The notes beneath the pieces are model-generated. The model was not told the origin of the DNA. It searched no databases and was given only the letters and a program-made list of their open reading frames with translations. This document shows positions 23,532 to 34,698 of a DNA stretch of 64,000 bases, piece by piece (positions within the stretch are counted from its first letter, which is position 1; every line of letters begins with the position of its first letter). Source of the DNA: Marthasterias glacialis (Eukaryota; Echinodermata; Asteroidea; Forcipulatida; Asteriidae); contig OU452230.1 of the NCBI GenBank assembly GCA_911728455.2, forward strand, positions 13,923,490 to 13,987,489. The letters run 5' to 3'. Position numbers and translations under genes: made by a program.

Positions 23532-26422
23532 TAGGTGTTCAGCGCTCAGCCGAAAATCTCTTATTGTTCCTTTTTTTCTTCTTTTTTTTATTTTCCTTTT
23601 TGCTTCTACTTCTTCTTCTTCTTATGCCTGTCGAGTTTCTGCTAGTAAAAGCATACTTTATAAGCTTGTATGAACTTGAAACTTCACATATAGTTAGATA
23701 TTCATTAGGAAAGGAAACCGTTTAAGTGACGTCATGATGAAGTCATCATTTCATGAGTTATGAAAAATCATTGTTTATTTAAAAAAATCATAACTTTTGA
23801 TCTACACGAGGGATTTTTACAATCTATACATTATTGGAAAAGTCATCAAAATCTGCGTAAACCCCCCACTGACATGACCCCAATTTGATCTTGTCTTCCG
23901 GTTCAAACCGGAAGTTGATGGCAAAAATGTTTAAAAAGTCACAATTTAAGCTCTGGAGTCAACATGAAACAGAATTTGGACATGGTTTCAGTGTACAAAA
24001 TGAAATGTAGTTCATGACCTTTAAAAATATTACATTGTTGATGTCATCAAATGTTACAATTTGTTACAACAACAAGTTAAAAACTAAGAAATTTTTCTAT
24101 TTCAAATTTCTTTTGAGCAAACTTCATGTTGAATTTTGAGTAATAGATAAGGACCATAAAAGCCTAACTGTGAAATTTGAATAAATTCGGCCGTTGCATA
24201 ACGAAGGTGAAAAGTGCCGGTTTTAGCGCGATCGGCGATAAAGTCTGTACAGTACAGTTACCTCACTGTATTGCACCACGTGCATGTGCACTCAAGGTTT
24301 TGACTGCATGCTCTGTGTATACATGCGACAAGTCAGGTCTTGTCACAGTTCATCGAACTTTGCAATGTGTTGTTAAGTTCTATGTGTGTGTAATAATGGC
24401 GTCCCGAAAAAAAACCTTGTCTTAAGTCATGCCAAGTTTAGTATGGAAATGTTTCCCTTTATGTCATTCTGGTGGCTTAATGGTGACAGGGAGAGGACGA
24501 GGAGACTTTACTGAGATGATCACATGCTCATGTGAGTTGTTTGATGTATAATGGCAAAGAAAATGCAATTGGCAAAAAGATCGTCTTTCGTTCTATATAT
24601 ACCGATCACGTACGTGCGTATGTACGAGAGCCACAAGTGTGCAACAGCAGGGCCAGAGGCGCTTTACCCCCGCGAGGGTTGTTGTCGGGATATGCAGAGT
24701 AAAACTGTTAAAAAGTAAAGTTTAAAAGTAAAATCATCGCTTTTCAAAATGTCTGTGTATTTCTTTAGCCGTGCACACACGTGTTAATGATGTTTATCAA
24801 AGTGGGGTAGTTTTTACTTTGGAACTTTTTAATAAAGATAATGAGCACAAAATTTGAATCTGTCAAATTTCAGATTGACTTTACAGTACCCCAGTGCAGT
24901 TAATTGAACTTTCCATTCGAGATTTCATAAATATTTTGTCATTAGATAACATGTATACAAGCTTATATCTGAAATTTGAAAAATATTGACCGTGTCAAAA
25001 AGAAGGCAGCGTTTTTGCCATTAGTACTCCCCGGTAGCATCAACAAAAGTAACACACTTTTGGCATGCTTCCAAATTTCGCACGTGTGAGGCACACATAC
25101 ACAGTGCTGTTAGAAACTGAGACTGTTAATTTGATATAACGCCATCAAGCGTTCAGTAAAGGTGCTGTCACAAACTGAGACCGTTAATTTGATATACAAC
25201 ATAAACGTTCAGTAATGATGCACACTTCTTTATTTGATTGACACCACATAGATGTCAAACAAAATGGAGGGCAGCAAGGGTTAATGTTTTGATAAAAGGC
25301 AATATGAGTACTATTTTGAAATGTCATTAAAAATGTTGCATACTATAAGTTATGTTTTCACTTCATGGCTGTTTACATGAAAATTCCAGTGTAAAAAGAC
25401 AATGCAGCCTTCATCAATGTATTATAAAAGCCCTCTAATGGTGATTTGAAAAGAAATAAAGAATTGAAAATGTCGTAGCTCTTGTAAGGGGTATGAAACA
25501 TCAAGTAATTTTTACAGACAACCTTGCAGCAGCCAACTGCACTGCGAGAAAAAGGAACACTTCGGAAGCACAAAAACATTGTTTTTCCTGACAGTGAAAA
25601 TTAAAAGGGTTCTTTGTTTTTCCTTCAGGTGTCCAGTTACAATAAATTTGTGCGGTACCTTATATTTCTTACCGACCTGATTTAACCTTGCTTCCCGCCC
25701 AAACCGGAAGTCCCTATAAAATACAAATGATAAAGCTCTATTTAATTATTTTGATGTTCATATTTAAATGTTTGATCTGATTTCACTTTTAATATATCAA
25801 ACAAAACAAAAAAACACGTGTTATACAGTGTCCATAGAGACCAACATGTTACTTTAAGTATTATATTTCTCCACAATCTTCTCCAGAAATATAACTCAAG
25901 ATCGAAAATAAACTGAACCTTGAAACTGTACATATAATTGAACCTCAATATAAAGACGGGACCTAAAACAATTACGTCATGATGACGTCATCAGATGTTG
26001 AGTTACAATAAAGTTTATTTGTTAATTCATAGTTTCTGAAGTGCACAATAGATTTTTTCAATCTATACATCATCACAAAAGTCTTTGAAAACTATCTTAA
26101 ATGTCTTACAGAACTGACCCCAAAAATGATCAAAAAGCCATAATTTTCAGTTCTTTGGTCAGTATAAAGCAATCTTGGACATGGTTTCAGTGTGTGACTT
26201 GGTAATGGACTCTCTGCTTTTCCATTTTAAAATTGATGACATCATTACATTAAACAGTGCCTCTAGAATTAAAAACAAGTTTAAAAAAAATGAAGCTACA
26301 ACACTAAGTGTAGCCTGTTTTTGTACATTGGTGTGTGTATTAACTCATCGATGTTTACAAGCAATTCATTACTTGTTCCCGAACACCTAGTTTTTGTGAT
26401 TTCACAAAAACTGTACTTCTAG
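23532..26422 (+). mobile_element. Rolling-circle unit 8 (long subfamily)
   Basis: The 5' end TAGGTGTTCAGC is at 23532. The long-subfamily body lies at 24030-25760. The 3' end has CGAACACCTA (an exact reverse complement of the 5' decamer), the stem-loop AGTTTTTGTG/CACAAAAACT and CTAG at 26419. This is the best-preserved 3' end in the window. Confidence 0.75.
24396..24540 (+). pseudogene. Exon-like segment in rolling-circle unit 8 (copy 3, broken)
   Basis: ATGGCGTCCCG at 24396 is followed by an early TAA. Downstream, GTCATGCCAAGTTTAGTATGG and the GTGAGTTG donor-like site are retained, so this is a decayed homologue of the segments at 3890 and 14942. Confidence 0.4.
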
Positions 26423-27070
26423 TTTTTTCCTATTTTTCTACGTCCCCGTTATTTTTGTACACAGTTTTTTCTGTGCTGCTCTTTAGTCACTTTCCAAACT
26501 TGGATCTTAATCAAACTTGGTACAAACAAAGACCATACACCAAATATGTGCACAGTATCACACTGTCATGTGACGTCACCTAAAAGATATAATATTAAAA
26601 TATTTGAAAATGCGTATAAAATCAACCACAAGAGACCGTAGGTTTATTTTTGTGGGATTAGATTGAGGTGAAAGGTCTTTATTTTATTCAGTGTGCGTGA
26701 CATCACGTGACTTCTACTTCCAGTCGAAACCGGAAGTGCCTTGTAATTAAAAAGTGGTAAAAGTTATGAAGTTGTTTTTAACGATGTTAGTGTCCGGCCA
26801 GGGTGTACTTTAAAAAAAAAAATCGATGCGTCATAAAATACAAGAACGCCCTCTAGCGGCAGGTTGAAAACTGTTCAAAACAAACTTCTATTTGATGTCT
26901 ATGGCATCATCAGGTGTTATGTGACGTGGTGTTAAAGGTGCGGTTTTTGAAGTCTTCTATCTGCTTTTGATTAAGTTAAAACTTGCTATGTTGTTTGACA
27001 TGACAAAGCTTGTGCAGGATATACATGTAAAGTTAGGTCATGATGACATCATCGTGTCATTGTTTACGTA
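26423..27070 (+). mobile_element. Partial rolling-circle unit, 3' end not found
   Basis: It follows a CTAG with TTTTTTCCTATTTTTC and shares module strings: TGACGTCACCT near 26571, the palindrome TACTTCCAGTCG...CCGGAAGTG near 26716, and GATGACATCATC near 27042. The end is not visible. Confidence 0.45.
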
Positions 27071-28088
27071 TTTTTGAATATTTTGACACCTAACTCATTG
27101 GTAACGAAACATACTATAATCAAAACTCTTCTTGAAGCATCATTTGTACACATATACAGTTTATTGTCATATACAGTAGGTACATGTAAAAAGACCATAT
27201 TCATAAGAAAGCTTCATTTTGCATGGCTTGGCACACGTTCAATGGCTGGCTACAAAAGAGCTACATGTGTGGCGTATACTTAATGAACAATTCCGGACCA
27301 ACCACAAGCCACGTAATTGTTGAATATGGATGAGTCTGTGTATAAAAGGTCGCTGTGTGTACAGTTTCAGGCTTCATTCCGTTGACTTTGTGAGGCAATA
27401 TTGTGTTGTGGGCTGTGATGTAATGGCACTCGTGGTGAACAACGTGTGGAACAACGTGTGTCTGTGTGTCGCGTTGGAGCATTGTGGTATGCTTTTTGAT
27501 GTTGTGAACTACAGTCATGAATGAGAAATCTGTTCATTTGGCAACTATTTGCGAGTTGGGGGGGGGGGGGGGGAAGAAAGGGGTTATGCCCTCAACGTTG
27601 AAATTGATCTCATTCCCCTCTCGCGACGAGGGCAGTTCGAAACTCCGGGGAGAGCTCCATTGCATTGTTAACAACGCGTAGCTGCATGTAGCTCCGGGCT
27701 CAATAGGCCTACTTCGTGTGCAAACGCCCGTTGATATGTACTGTGTGATGGCACATGGAGGGCTCCTGTGACCGGCCATTGTGATATACGTACACAGCAC
27801 CCCCACATCAACATCAAACATCAACATCTGGGACAGCACTGATTAAATTGCAGAAACATTTTCTCAAAGAAACCTTTGAAAAAATCTGTAAGATATCTAG
27901 AAGATGTACGGAGCGATTTTTTTCAAACTTGCAGGAACAAAAGATCTGTCCTTGAACATTACGTTCAAGGAAAAAAATCACAGGATGAACGATACAAATT
28001 TTCGAATTATGTCGATATTTGTTCTCGTTTTAGGGTTGACATTTTGTAAAATCGTTGTCACCTCTTTTTGTAATGGTTTGTACCCAAA
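27071..28088. promoter_or_regulatory. Unassigned block with a TATA-type core promoter candidate
   Basis: TATAAAAGG at 27341-27349 is followed about 25-30 bp downstream by GTTTCAGGCTTCATTCC. This is a plausible TATA/initiator arrangement on the + strand. No recognisable ORF follows. A G16 run lies at 27558-27573. It may be the promoter of a degraded retroelement upstream of the DIRS fragment. Confidence 0.3.
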
Positions 28089-28301
28089 GTGAATAGTCAG
28101 CATTTTTCTGGTCTGGCACCCAGACCCCCTTCTGCCCCCCCCCCTGTTGCAAGGAAAAGGTTGCGGCGATACGGTCCGATACAAGCGTCGGGGGTGATTA
28201 GGGCCCACAAAGTCCGTGCGACATCCACATCGTGGGCATTTTTCAAAGGTGTTTCATTATCAGATATTACGCAGGCAGCCTGCTGGATCCTGTGTCTTTG
28301 A
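28089..28301 (+). pseudogene. DIRS tyrosine recombinase fragment
   Basis: The peptide includes VIRAHKVRATSTSWAFFKGV and then SLSDITQAACW. AHKVRA fits the H-x-x-R box of tyrosine recombinases, and the flanking SWAFFKG...QAACW is typical of DIRS-type recombinases. The final catalytic tyrosine region is missing; a stop follows soon after the tryptophan. The second half of the same motif is at 40880-41000. Confidence 0.7.
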
Positions 28302-28380
28302 TTAATATGTGACTTTGAATATAATTTTCACCATATTCAGCGTATATGTTTGGTTTCGCTCCCGTTGTAGGCACGCGCGC

Positions 28381-28500
28381 TGCCGGGTTCGATTCCGCGG
28401 TCAGGCCGGTATAGGGAATTATGCAAATTAGTATTGTGCTCTACAGGTAAGTATTGGCTCGTAGACCCCAACCACACTTCTGTGGGGGGGGGGGGAAATA
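28381..28500 (+). mobile_element. DIRS right-hand terminal repeat (copy A)
   Basis: It has ATGCAAAT at 28421, CAGGTAAGTAT at 28444, then GTAGACCCC, CCACACTTCTGTGG and a G run (28484-28495). The same ordered blocks occur at 58631-58700 and, inverted, at 42551-42600, 35831-35880 and 47338-47400. A GGTTCGATTCC string at 28386 resembles a tRNA B box. Confidence 0.65.
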
Positions 28501-29040
28501 AGTCACCACCTCTGTAGAAACAGAGATTGCAAAAATGATTGAGCACTAGAACTTTCTTTTGCAACGTGACAACCCAGAGTTTTTGCCATCCAAGATAAAG
28601 AAACTACGGGGAGCCATCAATGCAAAACAAAACCAGATAATCACAATTTCCATAAATGTTACACAAATATTCAAAAATTGTGTAGAATTTGTCCGAAACA
28701 AACCAACCAATAATGGGATGTATTTTCTTTAAATAGAAAATTTGCAAAAATCTTGAATTCAGTCTTTAAAAAAGACTTGCATATTGTGTTACTACATTTA
28801 GCCGTCCATGCCAATCACTGAGTTTGTTTATCAACAATGCAGAGGTCCATTTCCCTTCCGCCCGATTCCAATGTCCTAATTCTTGAATTCTTTGGTGTGC
28901 TTTTGACCTCTCATCACCTATGGCCCACGTGTATAATATGGAAAGCTTTTTTGTAAGACTTGAGAGCGACCCTTTGTCGAGGTGGCGGGATGACTCGTGG
29001 TATGAAAGAACCAAAGTGCACCTAAAAAAATGATTGAAAT
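28501..29040. other. Unrecognised open stretches
   Basis: On the + strand 28550-28734 reads open with EFLPSKIKKLRGAINAK. On the - strand 28766-29014 reads 82 codons with KAHQRIQELGHWNRAEGKW. Both have protein-like composition, but neither is recognised and no splice sites tie them together. They are probably transposon remnants. Confidence 0.25.
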
Positions 29041-29890
29041 ACAGTTATAACAGAGTGTTCAGTGAGGGAGAGATATCACTCCTTCAAAAAAATGGTTATA
29101 CTGAGATGATTGAGAAACAACCTCATCCACTTTTTTGCGGATACTACATGAACTTTAATTCTAGAAATTATGAAAGGACAAAAATATAAAATGCACATAT
29201 AAGCGTATTTTCTTCATCCTGGCCATTTTTACAATCACATGGCATCCTAATGTCCACTTTTAAAATGTTTCTCCTTTTTGATATTTTTGTGAGAAATTTG
29301 TTAGTGCTGATTGACTATAAATAACGCTTTGAAATAAACACAAGTGATATAAACCTCACGGACATGTATTAGTCATGAGCAGCATTGTGGTATAGGCTTC
29401 AGTATAACCAATCATATTATTTCCAAGCAAAAAGCCAGACAGAATTAACACGAGAGGGGTACACAAAATAACATCTAAATAACACAAAAAACAAAAAATC
29501 AAGAAATCAATAAAAAAATAAATACAAAGCGAAGAAAGATACAAATCAAGAAATAACTGAAGAACGAAATACACAATAAAGAAACAAAGACACACAGAAA
29601 TTAAGACTTAAAAAAAGTAAGAAACAAAAAAATACATAAAGAAACTATTAAGACATCAAGAATTTAAAAAGAAACAAGGAAATAAAGATTAGGAAATGAA
29701 GATTTAAAGAATTAGACATACCAAAATCAAGAAATAAACAAACATAGAAATCAAGAAACACAGAAACCAAAGAAATCAAAACATCAACAATTCCGCAGAA
29801 ATACAGAAATTAACAGACATAAACAAATCCATGAATACCGAAAGATAGGTTGAAAAGAAATGCAGACGTATAGGGGGCACCTGGGGGACA
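29041..29890. repeat. A-rich degenerate AAGAAAT-type repeat
   Basis: From about 29450 to 29850 the + strand is dominated by irregular AAAGAAAC/AAGAAATC motifs. They border the CTTC tract and look like an older, decayed simple repeat. Nothing is recognised before 29450. Confidence 0.6.
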
Positions 29891-30345
29891 CTTCCTTCCT
29901 TCCTTCCTTCCTTCCTTCCTTCCTTCCTTCCTTCCTTCCTTCCTTCCTTCCTTCCTTCCTTCCTTCCTTCCTTCCTTCCTTCCTTCCTTCCTTCCTTCCT
30001 TCCTTCCTTCCTTCCTTCCTTCCTTCCTTCCTTCCTTCCTTCCTTCCTTCCTTCCTTCCTTCCTTCCTTCCTTCCTTCCTTCCTTCCTTCCTTCCTTCCT
30101 TCCTTCCTTCCTTCCTTCCTTCCTTCCTTCCTTCCTTCCTTCCTTCCTTCCTTCCTTCCTTCCTTCCTTCCTTCCTTCCTTCCTTCCTTCCTTCCTTCCT
30201 TCCTTCCTTCCTTCCTTCCTTCCTTCCTTCCTTCCTTCCTTCCTTCCTTCCTTCCTTCCTTCCTTCCTTCCTTCCTTCCTTCCTTCCTTCCTTCCTTCCT
30301 TCCTTCCTTCCTTCCTTCCTTCCTTCCTTCCTTCCTTCCTTCCTT
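29891..30345. repeat. Perfect (CTTC)n tetranucleotide tract, about 114 units
   Basis: 455 bases repeat without a single interruption. The edges are abrupt: GGGGGACA on the left, then TTTCTTTCTATATATAAATAAAT on the right. The ORFs across it (FLPS and KEGR repeats) are simple-repeat artefacts. One strand is pure purine, so the tract can form triplex DNA. Confidence 0.97.
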
Positions 30346-31559
30346 TCTTTCTATATATAAATAAATAAATACAATGTAGTTAAATAAAAAATAAATAATA
30401 ATAAATAGATAAAAAAAAAATAAAAAAATAAAAAATAAAAATAAACAAGTAAACAAATACAACCATGAGAACAACAATACAAAGGTCTTGGTAAAGGCTA
30501 AAGCTCGGGAAATCTAATTACGGAATGAGTTGAGCGAAGGTGCCCCCCAAAACATCACAAGTTCCATGGAACCTGTTATAGGTGGATGAAATCCCGGATA
30601 TAAATCCACACTAAGCTTGTTGTTAATACTGAATAAATGTCACAAATGTAAATCAATACTTCCTGTGGCTTGTGAGAAAAGAGGAGAATGCTTATTCATC
30701 TCTTAACTTTCTACCCTGCAAAATAACCCTGTCTCCACCTGTTCCACTCACTTCTCCATCCCATCTTTCCGATCTACAACTCAACTTGGATCTCTACTGG
30801 ACTCTTATTCCGTGTGCTAGAGGTTGCTGCAAAGGGGCAGTTTGCCTGACCAACTTCCTCTTCATAAGCTTTAAACACATCATTTACTGGCTTTACAGAA
30901 CCTCTCACTTTTCAGATCCCTGCATCATTATTTTGGCATAGTCACCTATACATATAACAAATTCATCGTCAAGTACAGCTACTTCAACCTTTGCAATAAC
31001 CTTGCCGGGTTTCTCATTAATTGGTCTTTTAATGAAGGCATCTTCAGCATCGTCATTAATAAGTTAACATGGTTGATCTATTCCCCTTTTAAGCTGTTTT
31101 CCATGATACTTAGAACTATATTTTGTATTATACTTTGTGTAATATACACTTTGTGTAATATACCTTTTTCTTAACCATATAATTTTAATTTCACCATACC
31201 TGTCTAGGCGTCTAGGTTTGATCTCTATATCACCCAGTAATTTTGTATTTTTTAAGCATTGATTTAAAGAAGAAACAAAATTAAATTTGTTTTCTCATTC
31301 TGTATCGGTTTTAGTGTTGGATGAGTCTTGCATTCTGTGGTAGCTGCTCCATCTGAGTGAAGAATATTACCACTACAAAAGAGTGTCTGGCTCCTTAGTC
31401 ACTTTCCTATACCCTGACATTTTGATCATGGCCTTTTCAAATATAACAGTGTTGATGTCACTGAAATTCACTATGACCCAAAATGTCAAACTTATAATTG
31501 CTTTAATTTTCAAATTTACAATTTCTTGAACCAAATTTCATCATAATTTTTTTTATTGA
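30346..31559. other. Intron 1 sequence; nothing recognised
   Basis: An AAAT-rich patch occupies 30350-30450. The rest has no recognisable gene or repeat boundary. Confidence 0.5.
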
Positions 31560-31960
31560 TAATGTCAAAAAAAGCTTAAATATTAAAGATCATTGTGTTA
31601 CTCTGTCACTGTTGTATTCCATCAAACTTTTTTCTATAGCATAACTAAAAAATGAAACCGAATTAAACCTTGAAACTCATTTCACAATTGAACCTCAAAA
31701 CCCTTTAGACAATGACATCATGATGGTGTCAGTTGTCTTATTACATCAACAAAATACAGAAGTAACATTTAAAGAAATCGTTACTCTTGAACCACACAAT
31801 GGATTTTTACAGTCTATACATCCTCGGAAAGGTCTTCAAAATTAAATAAATGCAATTTGACCATAGTTTCCTGTTCAAACTGGAAGTTAAAATGAAAACC
31901 TATTTACAAGTCCTAGTTTTAAACTCTGCAGTAAATATGAAAAACAATTTGGACATAATT
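31560..31960 (+). mobile_element. Eroded rolling-circle element fragment
   Basis: It aligns by eye with 15960-16260 of unit 2 in the same order: AACCTTGAAACT, GAACCTCAA, GACATCATGATGG, ATGGATTTTTACA, GGAAAGGTCTT, then TTGACC and an AAACTGGAAGT half palindrome. Both ends are missing. Confidence 0.55.
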
Positions 31961-32379
31961 TCTGTCTACTAAATGACAAGTGACAATCTTTTACTTCTCA
32001 ACTTGAACAAAACACCGATTGTGCGACCTGCATCACATGACCACTTCTGGGTATGAAATGTAAACACACACGTAATCCTCCATAGCATGATGATTAATGC
32101 ATTTAGTTTATTCGATCGAGGTTTTTCTTGCTCAAAATCTGTGAAAGATACTCCAGAGTTTGTACCAAAGACCTTCAAGTGGCTGAATAAAGCCATTAAG
32201 GACAGTTCCAGCAAGTCTTGAAAATTGTAAAAGTACCGTACAAATGTGCACGATGTGTACAGCGCACGACGGAATGTTAGGCCAGACGACCGCGATCACC
32301 ACACACTTTTCACACACTGTTTTATGCAATACATATCTCCTCTATTGTGTGCAAATCTAAACTCACTGGTATTATACTG

Positions 32380-34020
32380 ATAAGGGGAAATTTCCCACCC
32401 TTTTGGGGAGGAAGTTTGGCGGGCGTTTTACCCGGGCCTTGAGGTAAAAACGCCCACCCACTTTTTTTTGTCTAAAGATGACTTTACCTGAGATTTTGCT
32501 GAAGTGTTTAAAATTAATTGAATAGTCAGTTATACTACATCAAATTGAAACAACTTTTCAAACACTGCTGGTTAACTTTAACTACAAGCTCAATAAAAAA
32601 GGTGTTCTTATGACGTGGTAAGTCGGACATAGGCACACATAATTCGCACACAACAAATTTGTAGGCTTACAACCTACCAACATTGCGAAGTCTAAAATAA
32701 GAACACTCATAGCTCTAGCAGGGGTCTACTGGTCCAGGGACATTACCCCAGAAGTTCATGATTACTGAACTGCTTTATAAAGAATAAAGGAAGACAAATT
32801 TTATTCTAAAACTAATAGGCCTGTTTTGTTGCTGTTCAGCCACATTTAGCACCAGCTTACCGAGGTGTTGATCGAGGCAACTCAGGTTTTGTTCGTATTT
32901 TTTTCTTTAAAGAATCCTCTAATGGTGTAGAGAACACACAAACACATTTTGTTCTACATAAAACTGATGAGTCTACCCTGGCTAAATCAGATAAAACAAA
33001 TAATACATGAATGATAGAATGAATGAATAAATAAATAAATAAATATATACACGGCCCCTCGAACAATTACATGTAAGCCGTGACCCCTTTTTCATCCCTT
33101 TATGATATTGGTGAGCTTTGGGCAAATTTCAGAGGCCCATACATGTATCTCTAAATCAAGATGAGATACCCTATAATAATTTATCTGTGGATATTTGCTG
33201 CCCAAATTATCAGAGTTTGCTGTCAAAATTGGTTTTAAGACTGGTTTTATTTTCATAAAATGGATCCTCAAAAGCCTACAAATCTACTGACGTGAGGGAC
33301 TTTTGGTGATTTTGGTGCCCACTTAAAATGTCAGTTTGTTTATTATAGGATATATGGTTAGTGTCTAGGTACATTTGAGCATGTTGAGTTCCCCAACCAA
33401 GGAAAGACCAATCAAAGCTTCATTGGAAGGGGTAGAAATAGGCCTATATGTCCAGTATTGAAAGCGCTGTAACTGATCAAACCTGAATAATAATGTCAGG
33501 TGGAGGGGTAATAAACACTTTGCTCTTGAGATAACCCCAAAGAAAAAAGTCACAACAAGTCAGATCCAGAGATCGCGGTGGCCACTCCACATCATGTCCA
33601 AAAAGAATGATTACTCAGCCATCCATGACCGTGTATGAATAAATAAGATATCATTGGAAAGAGGAGATATGTGGCTTCAATGTGTTACTCACTTTGGTGT
33701 AAAGCTAACAATCTTCACAAATTTGAAATTAAATCTTTTTTTTGATACGCACTGTATATCAACTAAAGATTACAAAAAATAACACACTTTAAAAAATCAT
33801 TTGAAGTGATACAGGCAAAACCCGTGATGGTCACCTCTGTACCCATAAAATATGGCAATGAATTTTAAATTGTTTGTGTTAAGCCTATTAGTTTTAGCAC
33901 ATGTTGTACTTATTAGATATATATCCCATTTGATTATTCATCTTGTCATTTTTTACTAGGAGTGGAAACAAGTCAAGTGGGCGTTATTACCCCATGGGCG
34001 TTTTTACCCCAGTTTACCCT
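32380..34020. mobile_element. Nested insertion with GGCGTTTT/AAAACGCC ends
   Basis: AGGTAAAAACGCCCA at 32441 is repeated inverted as GGGCGTTTTTACCCC at 33999-34013, bracketing the sequence absent from the short TIR copy. A second GGGCGTTATTACCCC lies at 33983. No confident target duplication was found, so the exact ends are open. Confidence 0.4.
33365..33755 (-). pseudogene. Mariner-type transposase C-terminal remnant with one TIR
   Basis: On the - strand an in-frame stretch reads VEWPPRSLDLTCCDFFLWGY followed by LKSKVF. This is the WPPRSPDLxPxDFFLWG box of IS630/Tc1/mariner transposases and contains the third catalytic Asp position. The element edge TTTTTTTTGATACGCACTGTATA (33736-33758) is mariner-like: read on the - strand it is TACAGTGCGTATCAAAA. 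The region between this end and the C-terminus is far too short for a full gene, so it is internally deleted. Confidence 0.75.
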
Positions 34021-34509
34021 AATAGTCGTCCGACGCCTGTAGTGCATGGCTAAAAAACCTCTTTTTAGAACAATTCTGTTAAATTATGAAACAGAGATGT
34101 GATTTAAATTAATGCCACAACATACTACTTTAAATAATAGGGGCTGATTAACTAATTCATCGCTTAACGAAAGTAAAATAGACTGTTTTCATACTCACTC
34201 TGTGTCACGGCCTATGCTTTTACACATATTTTTTCATCAGCTCTTCGACGTCATACCCAATAGAAGGTCACGTGACCGCATGTAAACATTGTTGCGCAAT
34301 CGGTCTATAATGACGTATTAAAAGTTAACAGCGCCCTCTGTTGACAAGTAAAAATTATGTTATTTTTCCAAAATCAAAACAAAATTTCAACAAAACTTAT
34401 CCAAATTTGATACAGTAATAGATGGTATCAGTGAAACTTAATGAAGTCATAAGTAAGTCATTTGTAATGTCACAAAAACTGAATTTCTATTGTTTAAATA
34501 TTTTTTTAG

Positions 34510-34698
34510 TGGAACAGTTGAAGGCAAAAGAAGGAAGCTGTCACATAAGATACTGCTTCAGGAGCCCCATCTGCGTTTTTCCGGGTTGTACGAGAAAAAA
34601 TGCTCTGATTTGTATGTAACTTGCCAGATATTTTCTGATGGAGTTCCATTGACACTACCATCCTGTACTTCATACAAATCCTTTAACTCAAGATGGAA
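34510..34698 (+). CDS. PIK3C3: PIK3C3 (VPS34) coding exon 2
   Basis: A 189-base exon lies between a polypyrimidine/TAG acceptor (34501-34509) and a GTAAGT donor at 34699. It encodes residues about 24-87 of the kinase, running into the PI3K-type C2 domain. Peptide landmarks are VGTVEGKR, LRFSGLYEKKCSDLYVTCQ and TSYKSFNSRW. These match the vertebrate protein almost residue for residue (GSLEGKR, FSGLYQETCSDLYVTCQ, TSYKAFSTRW). Both split codons resolve in frame: GT|T with exon 1 and AA|C with exon 3. The exon is 28.0 kb downstream of exon 1. A 218-bp tandem duplication begins 162 bases after it. No frameshift or stop is present, so the exon looks functional. Confidence 0.97.

Larger units (their letters stand above)
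13864..26422 (+). mobile_element. Head-to-tail array of non-autonomous Helitron/Helentron-like units
   Basis: Eight same-strand units can be delimited by recurring ends. The 5' end is TAGGTGTTCGG plus its hairpin partner GCCGAACA. The 3' end is CGAACAC, a stem-loop and CTAG followed by T. CTAG boundaries lie at 14316, 16758, 17668, 19406, 20628, 21827, 23466 and 26419. At 14316 and 21827 a 3' end abuts the next 5' start as CTAGTTAGGTG. The units carry no ORF for Rep, helicase or endonuclease, so they are non-autonomous. The asymmetric arrangement of terminal repeats is the family hallmark; superfamily assignment rests on structure only. Confidence 0.75.
32013..34306. mobile_element. TIR DNA transposon, long copy with internal insertion
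   Basis: The left end ACCGATTGTGCGACCTG (32014) and right end CAATCGGTC (34297-34305) are inverted copies. The inner TIR includes CATGACCACTTCTGGGTAT and its partner ATACCCAATAGAAGGTCACG. The flanking ends of 32020-32330 and 34030-34305 match 43615-43925 and 44113-44375. This copy holds 1.7 kb in the middle that the other lacks. TA duplication is visible on the right only. Confidence 0.65.

Noticed and set aside
13864..26422. CRISPR-like or classical satellite array
   Set aside because: The repeats are long, divergent and modular with mobile-element ends, in a eukaryotic intron; there is no short repeat/spacer regularity.
29776..30477. 233-aa (KEGR)n and 166-aa (SFLP)n open frames
   Set aside because: They are translations of the perfect CTTC tract; no start context, no non-repeat domain, and both strands are equally open.
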